Positions 8,395-15,653 of a stretch of DNA of 64,000 bases are shown piece after piece; positions within the stretch are counted from its first letter, which is position 1, and each line of letters starts with the position of its first letter. Both the position numbers and the translations under genes were made by a program. The stretch covers positions 124,001-188,000 of the forward strand of contig BPGU01000003.1 of the NCBI GenBank assembly GCA_026003195.1, given 5' to 3'. The stretch is from Armatimonadota bacterium. GTDB taxonomy: Bacteria > Armatimonadota > HRBIN16. The notes below the pieces were generated by a model. The model worked only from the letters and a program-made list of their open reading frames with translations. It ran no database searches and was not told the origin of the DNA.

Positions 8395-8438
8395 ATTATA
8401 GCACAGGGGAACCGAAAAGGATATTTAGTGTGTATAAT
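8395..8438. promoter_or_regulatory. Divergent -10 boxes between miaB and a small secreted protein gene
   Basis: TATAAT occurs on the minus strand at 8395-8400 (towards miaB) and on the plus strand at 8433-8438 (towards the gene at 8490). No strong -35 is seen for either, so they rest on the -10 and the AT-rich setting. Confidence 0.4.
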
Positions 8439-8489
8439 AGAATGTACTCTCGGCAGTTCCTTAATGACAAACAAACAGGGAGGCAAATC

Positions 8490-8936
8490 ATGCACAAGCG
8501 TTTGATGGCGACGGTCGCGGTGCTGGCATTGGGAGTCGCTACCGTGCTCTGGGTATCCGCGAATCCGCAGGAAAAGACATCGGTGAAGCCCGCGGTGATG
8601 AAGTCGGGTAGCTCCTGTTGTGCGCACGAGGGTGCAGCGAAAGCTGCTGCGGCGCAGACCAAGAGCGATGTGAAACCCGTCGTGATGAAGGAAGGCAAGG
8701 GCGAGTGCCCCTACATGGCGGGCAAGACGAAGGCGGTAGCAGCCAACGGCAAGAAGGACTGTGCGAATTGCCCTGAGACGAAGGCAACCCTGGCGGCAAA
8801 AGAGGGAAGCAAGGATTGCAGTGGTTGCCCGTATATGAAAGCGAACGATAAGGCGGCTACCGCGAAGGCAAAGCCTACCCCAAAGGCAACTCAGGCCAAA
8901 GCAACGAACGCCCAAAAGACGGGGAATAAACTGTAA
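8490..8936 (+). CDS. Small secreted lysine/alanine-rich protein with CPYM/CxxC motifs
   Basis: This 148-aa protein begins at ATG 8490 after AGGGAGGCAAATC; the open frame upstream is only the antisense of miaB. A signal peptide (about 1-25, VATVLWVSANP) is followed by two VKPxVMKxG units. Four cysteine motifs follow: CCAHEG, CPYMAG, CANCPET and CSGCPYM, separated by Lys/Ala-rich linkers. The tail is a low-complexity basic Lys/Ala/Thr segment. I do not recognise the family. Paired cysteines with Met and His in an exported protein suggest metal (Cu or Zn) or haem-free thiol binding, but this is inference. It has its own TATAAT-type promoter and a strong hairpin downstream, so it is probably monocistronic. 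Confidence 0.75.
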   Translation: MHKRLMATVAVLALGVATVLWVSANPQEKTSVKPAVMKSGSSCCAHEGAAKAAAAQTKSDVKPVVMKEGKGECPYMAGKTKAVAANGKKDCANCPETKATLAAKEGSKDCSGCPYMKANDKAATAKAKPTPKATQAKATNAQKTGNKL

Positions 8937-8968
8937 AAACGCCAAACCAGCCTTTGCTCTTGGAACGT

Positions 8969-8990
8969 CGGGAGGGAGATACCCCTCCCG
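8969..8990. terminator. Bidirectional hairpin between convergent genes
   Basis: CGGGAGGG (8969-8976) pairs perfectly with CCCTCCCG (8983-8990) around a 6-base loop. It lies between the stop of the cysteine-motif gene and the stop of the dead HtrA-like gene. There is no long T-tract on either side. Confidence 0.5.
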
Positions 8991-8992
8991 TA

Positions 8993-9907
8993 TCACTTTC
9001 CGCTGCCTTTCGGCTTCGCAGGTTGCGTGGGCGCGCTCGTTTTGGGTGCTTCTTCTTTCTTCCGCGCACGTTCCTTCGCCAGTTCCGCCGCCCGTCGGCT
9101 TGCCTGTTCCACCAGCGGTTTCACCTGTTGTGCCGGGATGACGAACACCCCGCCGGTGCCGGAGCTGCCACCGCCGGAGAGCAGGCGCATAACCATGGTG
9201 AAGCCCATGGTGTCACCGCCTTCGTCCTTCACCTCCGGGGCGATGGTGGTTAGCACACCCACCAGTTCGCCGTTGAGGGTGAACACCGGCAAACCGAGTT
9301 GAGAGATGTCCCCCAAAAGCATCCACGCCCGGCGTGGCTTGGCGATCTCACCGCAAATCTGCCCCAGCGCGAAGTAGGGTGCGTAGTCGTAGCCTTTGGT
9401 CAGGCGCGAGATGGCGATCACCTGTTGTCCCATCTGGACGTCCACGCCGCTGCTGAAATCTACCGGCGTTAGCTGCCTGTCGCCCAGCCCTTCTACCTGG
9501 ATAAAGGCGAGGTCCAGTCTGGTATCAGTGGCAGCGAGGAAAGCATCATACTCCTTGTCCTCATTGCCGAAGACCACCTTGATAGAGGTCGGGGTCATCT
9601 TGTAGTCCATGCCTGCGGGCATCGCCTCGCCTGCCAGCATCTCCATCATCCGCTTGGGGGAGAACGGGGAGTTCGAAACCATCATCAGTCCGTCGGGCGT
9701 CACCACCACGCCCTGCAGGCTCATTTTGGTCTCTTCCTCCATGCTCTCGCCACCCATCTTCATGGTGGTCTTCAACACCACTTTCAGCGTCGCGATGGAA
9801 GGTGCTACCTTCTCCACTACCGACGACACGCCCGCGATGTCGTTTTGTGCGTAGCATGTGCCAAACAGCACGAGGCTGATGACAACAGCCCAGAAGCGTC
9901 GATTCAT
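8993..9907 (-). CDS. HtrA-like serine protease homologue lacking catalytic residues
   Basis: The start is ATG 9907 (MNRRFW), after AAGGAGGATAG, giving 304 aa; the longer frame runs back into htrA. A signal peptide (VLFGTCYAQ) leads into a chymotrypsin-like barrel. GVVVTPDGLMMVSNSPF stands where proteases have a TNxHV histidine. TRLDLAFIQVE keeps the Asp region. SQLGLPVFTLNGELVGVL replaces the usual GNSGGP serine loop. Both His and Ser are gone, so it should be proteolytically inactive. A basic Lys/Ala/Pro tail ends the protein and no PDZ is evident. It follows the active HtrA-like gene by 22 bases, suggesting a regulatory, scaffolding or substrate-binding partner. Confidence 0.8.
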   Translation of the reverse strand: MNRRFWAVVISLVLFGTCYAQNDIAGVSSVVEKVAPSIATLKVVLKTTMKMGGESMEEETKMSLQGVVVTPDGLMMVSNSPFSPKRMMEMLAGEAMPAGMDYKMTPTSIKVVFGNEDKEYDAFLAATDTRLDLAFIQVEGLGDRQLTPVDFSSGVDVQMGQQVIAISRLTKGYDYAPYFALGQICGEIAKPRRAWMLLGDISQLGLPVFTLNGELVGVLTTIAPEVKDEGGDTMGFTMVMRLLSGGGSSGTGGVFVIPAQQVKPLVEQASRRAAELAKERARKKEEAPKTSAPTQPAKPKGSGK

Positions 9908-9929
9908 CTTTTCTATCCTCCTTGCCAGT

Positions 9930-11984
9930 TCATTGCGGCAAAAGCTTCGCCCAATCGGGCTCGATGAACACAAAATGCGTGCGACCATCGCGCCGCAGGA
10001 AGATGCGGGTAACCTTCGGACGCTCCCGCACAATGCGAGCCATGACCTGCTCGAAGGCATGCGTATCGGCAATGGGTATACCGTTGATGCTCAGTATCAG
10101 GTCGTCCGCACGCAGCCCAGCCAGGTTTGCCCATCCGCCCATCGTACACTCGACCACCAGTACGCCTTTCTGGTCCCGGTTCCAGCGGTTTTCCATGCGG
10201 TCCATTGGCGTGATGTCCCGCACCACAAACTCCAGTTCTTTCTGGCGCACCCGCCGGGCGGTCTCGGCAGAGGCTGGTGTCTCTTCCAGCATGACGGCTA
10301 TCTTCTGCGCCTTTCCCCCGCGCAGGATGGTGAGTGCCACCTGCTCGCCGACGGACATCTCCTCGATAACCCGTTGCAGCTCGTCTGCGTCCTGTGGGCG
10401 CGAGGCTTCCAGCTCGGTATCGTTCACGGCAAGGATGATGTCGCCTGTGCGCAATCCCGCCTTGCCTGCTTCGGTCCAGGGATACACCTCCGTGATGCGG
10501 AAGCCGCGCGCATCCTCCACGCCGACCGCTTTGGCGACCTCGGGGGTCACCACCTGTGTCTTGACACCCAACCAGGGCTTTGCCAGCTCGCCGCCCATGG
10601 TATCCGGGGGTGGTTCGGTCAGTTTCGCTATGGTGATCAGGTGCTCTTCACCTCGACGGAAGTGCACGACCGCTTCTCCACCCTTCTGTATCGCCATGAT
10701 AATCGCCTTGCGCAAAGCGGTCAAGTGGGGAGTGGCGACGCCGTTGACCGAGGTGATAATATCGTTGCGCTTCAGGTTGGGACGCGCGTTATCGAACGGA
10801 TAGCCGGGGCGCACGCCGGTTACCAGCACACCCTGCTGGGTGGGCAGTTTCCGCGCCACCATCATCGCGCGTGTGATGTTTTGCGCGGTAATGCCCGCCT
10901 CGCGGAACTCCTCTTCTTCGCCCCGAGAACGTTCCCACAGCGCGGTGGTGGCGGTCACGGTACGCTCTTTACCACCGCGTAGCAAACGGATGGTTACTTT
11001 CTTTCCTGCCGGCAGAGAAGCAATCTTCTGGTGGAAGAGGGGTATCTCTTCGAAGAAGCGGGCGTTGACAGGCGTCCCATCGATAGACAGGATGATGTCG
11101 CCGGGCTGGATACCTGCTTTGTGCGCGGGCGAGCCGGGGAATACGGAGGAGACCAGCACACCCGTTTGGCGTCCCAGCTTTTCCACCGGCAGCACCGTGA
11201 CGCCCAGCCATCCACGCTGGATGCGCCCCGTTTTCAATACCTGCTGCAGCACCTGCCGGGCAAGGTTAGACGGGATGGCGAAACCCATACCGTTGCCACC
11301 CAGCTCGTTAATGCCGACTACTTCACCGTTCAGATTCACCAGCGGTCCGCCGGAGTTGCCCGGCAGTATCAGCGCGTCGTGCTGAATCCAGCGGGTGAGC
11401 AAACCGGTGCCCTCGCCCTCGTCCAGCTCTATCTCTTCAATCTCCGTTTGGGTGAAGTCGGTGAAGACGCGCCGTGTGTTCGAGACGATGCCCAGTGTGG
11501 CAGAGGAGGAGAGCATGAGTGGATTACCCATCGCCAGCACATACTCGCCCACCTTCAGCGCGTCGGAGTTTCCCAGAGCCGCATAAGGGAAACGGCGTTT
11601 GGGGTCAGCGCGCAGTTTGAGGATGCTCAGGTCGGTCAGCGGGTCGTGTGCCACCACAGTAGCTTCCAGCGTTTCGCCTGTGGTCAGCGAGCAGGTGATG
11701 CGGGTAGAGTTGCCCGCTACGTGATAGTTGGTGAGTACGTGCCCCTGCGGCGTGACGATCACCCCGCTTCCCCCGGAGGGCGAACGCTGAGCACGCCCCT
11801 CGCTGAAGTAGCGCGTGACCGCCAGAATGTTCACTACTGCGGGGTACACCTTATCGCGGGCGCGCTCGATATCGCGCCGGAGAGCATCGGGGTATGCCCG
11901 CTGGGCTGTGGCGACAGGTAACCAACAGGTAAAACAGGCGAGCAATATAAGAACTGTTGCTACACGGCAGGTGACCACAGGCAT
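9930..11984 (-). CDS. HtrA/DegP-type periplasmic serine protease with four PDZ domains
   Basis: This 684-aa protein has a signal peptide (LACFTCWLPVATAQ) and a complete protease triad: His88 in LTNYHVAG, Asp118 in DPLTDLSILKL and Ser211 in LPGNSGGPLVNLNG. At least four PDZ modules follow: GWLGVTVLP...AGIQPGDIILSIDG, GVLVTGVRPGYP...NDIITSVNG, PWLGVKTQVV...AGLRTGDIILAVND, and GVLVVECTMGG...DDLILSING. Most DegP or DegQ proteins carry one or two PDZ domains, so this is a long version. It should act in envelope protein quality control. The ribosome site GGGGAGGATATGG supports the ATG at 11984. The dead homologue downstream is probably cotranscribed. Confidence 0.88.
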   Translation of the reverse strand: MPVVTCRVATVLILLACFTCWLPVATAQRAYPDALRRDIERARDKVYPAVVNILAVTRYFSEGRAQRSPSGGSGVIVTPQGHVLTNYHVAGNSTRITCSLTTGETLEATVVAHDPLTDLSILKLRADPKRRFPYAALGNSDALKVGEYVLAMGNPLMLSSSATLGIVSNTRRVFTDFTQTEIEEIELDEGEGTGLLTRWIQHDALILPGNSGGPLVNLNGEVVGINELGGNGMGFAIPSNLARQVLQQVLKTGRIQRGWLGVTVLPVEKLGRQTGVLVSSVFPGSPAHKAGIQPGDIILSIDGTPVNARFFEEIPLFHQKIASLPAGKKVTIRLLRGGKERTVTATTALWERSRGEEEEFREAGITAQNITRAMMVARKLPTQQGVLVTGVRPGYPFDNARPNLKRNDIITSVNGVATPHLTALRKAIIMAIQKGGEAVVHFRRGEEHLITIAKLTEPPPDTMGGELAKPWLGVKTQVVTPEVAKAVGVEDARGFRITEVYPWTEAGKAGLRTGDIILAVNDTELEASRPQDADELQRVIEEMSVGEQVALTILRGGKAQKIAVMLEETPASAETARRVRQKELEFVVRDITPMDRMENRWNRDQKGVLVVECTMGGWANLAGLRADDLILSINGIPIADTHAFEQVMARIVRERPKVTRIFLRRDGRTHFVFIEPDWAKLLPQ

Positions 11985-12121
11985 CCATATCCTCCCCGCT
12001 TCTCTGAGGCTATGCTGGGATATTCCATTCGCTTCTGTCTCGTTCGTTTCCTTTTCTCGTAAAGGATTCCGCCCGTTGCTGCGCTAAGCGTGAAGAAAAG
12101 CGACAACCGCAGGAGGCAAAG

Positions 12122-13174
12122 ATGGAGTTCGACCTGTTGAAACGGCTTTGTGAGACACCAGGCATTCCTGGCAAGGAAGACCCTATCCGCGAGGCGGTCA
12201 AACAGACGCTGGCTCCGCTGGTAGATAGCATCGAAGTGGACGTGATGGGCAACGTGGTAGGCATCAAGCGGGGCAACGGCGCGCGCAAGGTGATGCTGGC
12301 GGCGCATATGGACGAAATCGGCTTCATGGTGCGATACATCGACGATAAGGGTTTTGTGCGCCTGCAGCCGCTGGGAGGGTTTGACGCCCGTCAGCTGTTC
12401 GCGCAGCGCGTGCTGGTGCATACCCGTCAAGGCGAGGTGCTGCGCGGCGTGCTGGCATACTCCACCAAACCCGCGCACATGCTCACGCCCGAAGAGATGA
12501 ACAGGGCGCCGCAGATAGAGAGCTTCTTCGTGGACCTGGGCATGACCGCCGAGCAGGTGAAGGAAAAGGTCTCTGTGGGCGATATGGTCACTATGGACCG
12601 CACCACCGAATCGTGCGGAGACACCTTCTTTGGCAAGGCGATGGACGACCGCGTGGGCGTCTTTGTGATGATAGAAGCCCTGCGCCTGCTGAAGGACAAG
12701 CGTACGGAGGTGGACATCTACGCGGTGGCTACGGCGCAGGAGGAGGTGGGTTTGCGTGGTGCGACCACCGCCGCTTACGCGATAGAACCCGATATCGGCA
12801 TCGCGCTGGATGTGACGCTGGCGAACGACTATCCGGGGCCCTCCGACACCGAGACGGTCACGAAGCTCGGACAGGGGGTTGCTATCAAGATTATGGACGG
12901 CAGCCTGATATGCCATCCGAAGCTGGTGGAGCACTTCCGCGAGATTGCCGAGCGCGAGCAAATCCCTTACCAGATGGAGATTCTACCTCGCGGTGGCACC
13001 GACGCGGGCGCACTGCAGCGCAGCCGTTCGGGTACGGTGAGCATCACTATCAGCGTACCTACGCGCTATGTGCATACGGTGAACGAGATGGTGCACCGCA
13101 AAGATGTGGAAGCGGCAGCCACGCTGGTAGCACGCTATCTCGAGGAGGCGCATACCAGGGACTACCGATTCTGA
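12122..13174 (+). CDS. M42 family metallo-aminopeptidase
   Basis: This 350-aa protein belongs to the M42 (FrvX/glutamyl-aminopeptidase/TET) family of dinuclear cytosolic peptidases. Expected metal and catalytic residues are visible: H62 and D64 in AAHMDEIG, D175 in KAMDDRVG, E207-E208 in AQEEVGLRG, D230 in IALDVT and H318 in TRYVHT. The GGTDAGALQ motif is present. The start follows CAGGAGGCAAAG. It is transcribed divergently from the HtrA gene and converges on the DUF438 gene with only 9 bases between stops. A peptide-trimming role is likely; annotation as endoglucanase, sometimes seen for this family, is not supported. Confidence 0.92.
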   Translation: MEFDLLKRLCETPGIPGKEDPIREAVKQTLAPLVDSIEVDVMGNVVGIKRGNGARKVMLAAHMDEIGFMVRYIDDKGFVRLQPLGGFDARQLFAQRVLVHTRQGEVLRGVLAYSTKPAHMLTPEEMNRAPQIESFFVDLGMTAEQVKEKVSVGDMVTMDRTTESCGDTFFGKAMDDRVGVFVMIEALRLLKDKRTEVDIYAVATAQEEVGLRGATTAAYAIEPDIGIALDVTLANDYPGPSDTETVTKLGQGVAIKIMDGSLICHPKLVEHFREIAEREQIPYQMEILPRGGTDAGALQRSRSGTVSITISVPTRYVHTVNEMVHRKDVEAAATLVARYLEEAHTRDYRF

Positions 13175-13183
13175 AACCGATCA

Positions 13184-14443
13184 TCACCGGGATGAATCCG
13201 CCTGCTGGTCGTCGTACATCAGCAGGCGGCGCTCGCCCTCCAGAGAGCGCACCTCGGTCAGGTCCTGGGTGACTTCCAGGGTGCCCAGGTACTCACCCTG
13301 CTCGTTCCTGACGGCATAGTAGCAGATGTACACCAGCCTTCCATGCAGGTGAATCCAGAACCGGGCGCGGTCTTGCTTGCCCGACTTGAAGTCATTCAGT
13401 ATCTGGTCGACGATGTGAACGCTCTTCGGGGGATGGCAATACTGCACTTTGCGCCCGAGGACGGCTTTGGAACGGCTGAAGATGCGCTCTTTGCCCGGGC
13501 TGAAGTAGCGCACTGTGTCGTCTTTGTCGACGAAGGTGAGGTCAAAGGGAAGAGTGCCCGCCAGTGCGATGAGTTCTTCCAGAGTCAGGCTTCCTGTGGG
13601 CATGCGAATACGTCCCCCTGAGGCTGTCGGCTGGCGAATCTGCATCTGAACGCCGCCTTCGGGTACCCACTCTCTTTCGGGGGAGTACAGGCAGTAGCCG
13701 TATTCGTCGCTCTGCAGGTAGATTTCATACCAGTCTTGCTCTGTCAGCAGGCTGAGAGCAACGGGGAACAGTATCTTCTCCTCTTTGTAAATCATCTCCT
13801 CGACGGCTTCTATGGCGGGCAGAACTGCCTGACGAACATGCTCTTTTGCCTCCGCTGCCGTGAAAGCGCGCTGGCTTTGCAACCGAGAGATGGCTTCACG
13901 CAAGAGGTGACGCGCTTCATCATGCTTGCCCCACATCACGGTCGGCGGTCCCATCAGGTTGTTCTTCTCAAAGTAGGGGAAGAGCAGATACTCCTTGCGC
14001 AGGTAATGCTTGTGGACATCGGTCAGTTCGTTCATCAGCTTCTGGATGGCGTGTACCTGTTCGGTGGCGTCTTGCTCATCGGGTAGAGTCTCTAACTGCT
14101 GTACCAGATGACGAATCTGTGCAGTCACACGACGCAGCTCGCGATTCTCCTGCAAGAAGGTATGCAACGGATGTCCCACAGGCACTTCTATTGCCTGCTG
14201 TCTGTCCAGCTGTGCTCGAAGCACGCGCGTGTGGGCATCGCACAACTGCTGGATGCTCTGCGGGGGAATACCCTCCTGAATCAGCTGCATCTCGGCGGTG
14301 AACACGTCGCTGTAGTCGAGGTCGGGAAGTAACTGTTCTATTTTCGCCCGAACCTCCGTTTCTTCCTCGCCCTGGTGGAGCTGCCGAATCAGCTGTTTGA
14401 GTATCTCGATCCGTTTCTGACGGTTGTTTATCAGCTCGCTCAC
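13184..14443 (-). CDS. DUF438 / hemerythrin / PAS domain protein
   Basis: This 419-aa protein has the architecture of the DUF438-HHE-PAS family. An N-terminal helical DUF438 region (to about residue 95) comes first. A hemerythrin-like domain has HKHYLRKEYLLFPYFEK, WGKHDEARHLL and IYKEEKILFPVAL. A C-terminal PAS domain (about 290-410) follows, with DLTFVDKDDTVRYFS, CHPPKSVHIVDQILNDF and EYLGTLEVTQDLTEV. Relatives are proposed to sense oxygen or NO through a di-iron centre, or signals through the PAS pocket, but no output domain is present. Translation starts at GTG 14443 after CAGGAGGAT. The upstream 80 bases are strikingly AT-rich with TTGACA on the minus strand. It appears to be monocistronic. 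Confidence 0.85.
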   Translation of the reverse strand: MSELINNRQKRIEILKQLIRQLHQGEEETEVRAKIEQLLPDLDYSDVFTAEMQLIQEGIPPQSIQQLCDAHTRVLRAQLDRQQAIEVPVGHPLHTFLQENRELRRVTAQIRHLVQQLETLPDEQDATEQVHAIQKLMNELTDVHKHYLRKEYLLFPYFEKNNLMGPPTVMWGKHDEARHLLREAISRLQSQRAFTAAEAKEHVRQAVLPAIEAVEEMIYKEEKILFPVALSLLTEQDWYEIYLQSDEYGYCLYSPEREWVPEGGVQMQIRQPTASGGRIRMPTGSLTLEELIALAGTLPFDLTFVDKDDTVRYFSPGKERIFSRSKAVLGRKVQYCHPPKSVHIVDQILNDFKSGKQDRARFWIHLHGRLVYICYYAVRNEQGEYLGTLEVTQDLTEVRSLEGERRLLMYDDQQADSSR

Positions 14444-14649
14444 GGTTGTATCCTCCTGAGTCTAATGAGTTATTCAGATAAAGAGATATTTTTGTCAATT
14501 ATTAGCATACCACGAAAGACGGCAAAAGTCAATGGGTGAGGAATGCGGAATGCGTCCGAGAAATACAGGCGCATCCAGGTTTGCGAACACCCTCAGAGGG
14601 ACGAGCGTTGTCAGGCGGTATACCCATGCCTAGATTGGGCAATCGCGGA
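14444..14649 (-). promoter_or_regulatory. AT-rich promoter region of DUF438 gene plus spacer
   Basis: A minus-strand TTGACA lies at 14493-14498 with AATAAC-like sequence about 18 bases downstream, inside a conspicuously AT-rich 60-base stretch. The rest of the interval, to the RNase HI stop, shows no gene and no strong hairpin. Confidence 0.4.
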
Positions 14650-15063
14650 TCAAACCCCGGCAGGCGATATTTTGTTGCCGGCTGCAGCCGCCTTCGCCAG
14701 CCTGTCCGCAATCTGGTTCCGTGAACGGGGGATATGTTGCACGCTCGCGCTCTTGAACAGCCTCAGCAGTGCTCTGGCGCGGTGGAAAAGGGGTTGCAGG
14801 TGGGAGGAGTGCACGCCGTACAGCCCGTTGATCTGGCGCGCCAGCAGCTCGCTGTCGGTGTACACCTCTACGGCATCTGCACCCAACGCACGTGCCTCCT
14901 CCAGCGCGCGAATCAGCGCACGGTATTCAGCAACGTTGTTGGTGGTCTCCCCGATGGATTCGCTAATCTCTTTCAGCGGTTCGCCAGTGTCGTTGCACAG
15001 CAGCACGCCGATACCCGCCTTGCCCGGGTTGCCCCGCGATGCGCCGTCGATATACAGTTTCAT
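14650..15063 (-). CDS. Ribonuclease HI family protein
   Basis: This 137-aa RNase H-fold protein of the bacterial/archaeal RNase HI (RnhA-like, reverse-transcriptase-like) family cleaves RNA in RNA-DNA hybrids. The four acidic catalytic residues are in place: D6 (YIDGASRGN), E46 (NNVAEYRAL), D70 (VYTDSELL) and D120 (NQIADRLA). It lacks the basic handle region of E. coli RnhA, typical for this shorter group. Its ATG overlaps the stop of the HD-domain gene by four bases, so the two are probably translated from one mRNA. Confidence 0.9.
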   Translation of the reverse strand: MKLYIDGASRGNPGKAGIGVLLCNDTGEPLKEISESIGETTNNVAEYRALIRALEEARALGADAVEVYTDSELLARQINGLYGVHSSHLQPLFHRARALLRLFKSASVQHIPRSRNQIADRLAKAAAAGNKISPAGV

Positions 15064-15611
15064 AGTCCCAGCTCGTCCGCGATAGTAGACATGGCGTGGA
15101 TGACGTTTTGCACGTGCTCGTCGAATGGCACGCCAATCTCCTCTGCCCCTTTGAGCAACTCCTCGCGGCTGACCGCGCGCGCAAAGGCTTTATCTTTCAT
15201 CTTCTTGCGCACCGCCGCCACATCTACCTCTGCCAGCTTCTTGTTCGGGCGCACCAGAGCGACCGCCGTCACGAAACCCGTCAGCTCATCGCAGGCGAAA
15301 AGAGTGTGTTCCATGCGCGTCTGGCGCGGAATGCCTGTGTGGTCGGCGTGTGCCCCGACGGCGCGAACCACCTCTTCCGGGTAGCCTTTCTGCCTCAATA
15401 TCTCCATGCCCACGAAGGGATGCTCCTCTAGCGAAGGGTGCTGTTCATAGTCCAGGTCGTGCAGCAGCCCGGTGATGCCCCACAGTTGCTCGTCCTCGCC
15501 CCAGAGCCGGGCGTAGTAGCGCATACACGCCTCCACCGCCAGTGCATGGCGGCGCAGGTTTTCGGATGGGGTGTACTCGCAGAGTAAAGCCCATGCTTGT
15601 TCGCGATTCAC
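15060..15611 (-). CDS. HD domain phosphohydrolase-like protein
   Basis: This 183-aa HD-superfamily protein follows the pattern LRRHALAVEA, LLHDLDYEQHP, GAHADHTG and LFACDELTG, as in the HDIG family of metal-dependent phosphohydrolases. I chose GTG 15611 because AAGGAGGT lies 6 bases upstream; an earlier TTG (15635) would put that ribosome site inside the gene. The substrate is unknown. Small HD proteins of this kind act on nucleotides or remain uncharacterised. It is coupled to the RNase HI gene by a 4-base overlap. Confidence 0.8.
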   Translation of the reverse strand: MNREQAWALLCEYTPSENLRRHALAVEACMRYYARLWGEDEQLWGITGLLHDLDYEQHPSLEEHPFVGMEILRQKGYPEEVVRAVGAHADHTGIPRQTRMEHTLFACDELTGFVTAVALVRPNKKLAEVDVAAVRKKMKDKAFARAVSREELLKGAEEIGVPFDEHVQNVIHAMSTIADELGL

Positions 15612-15653
15612 GGTGTACCTCCTTCGGCTGAACAAACTCCGCGCATGCCAAGT

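Noticed and set aside
6822-8489. Plus-strand open frame upstream of the cysteine-motif protein
   Set aside because: It is the antisense of miaB and of the coiled-coil gene. Only the part from ATG 8490, with signal peptide and ribosome site, is real.
9858-11921. Plus-strand frames opposite htrA
   Set aside because: Shadow frames of a GC-rich gene; the htrA frame has an intact triad and PDZ motifs.
11960-12961. Minus-strand frame of 333 codons opposite the M42 gene
   Set aside because: Histidine-rich antisense product; the plus-strand M42 protein has all metal ligands.
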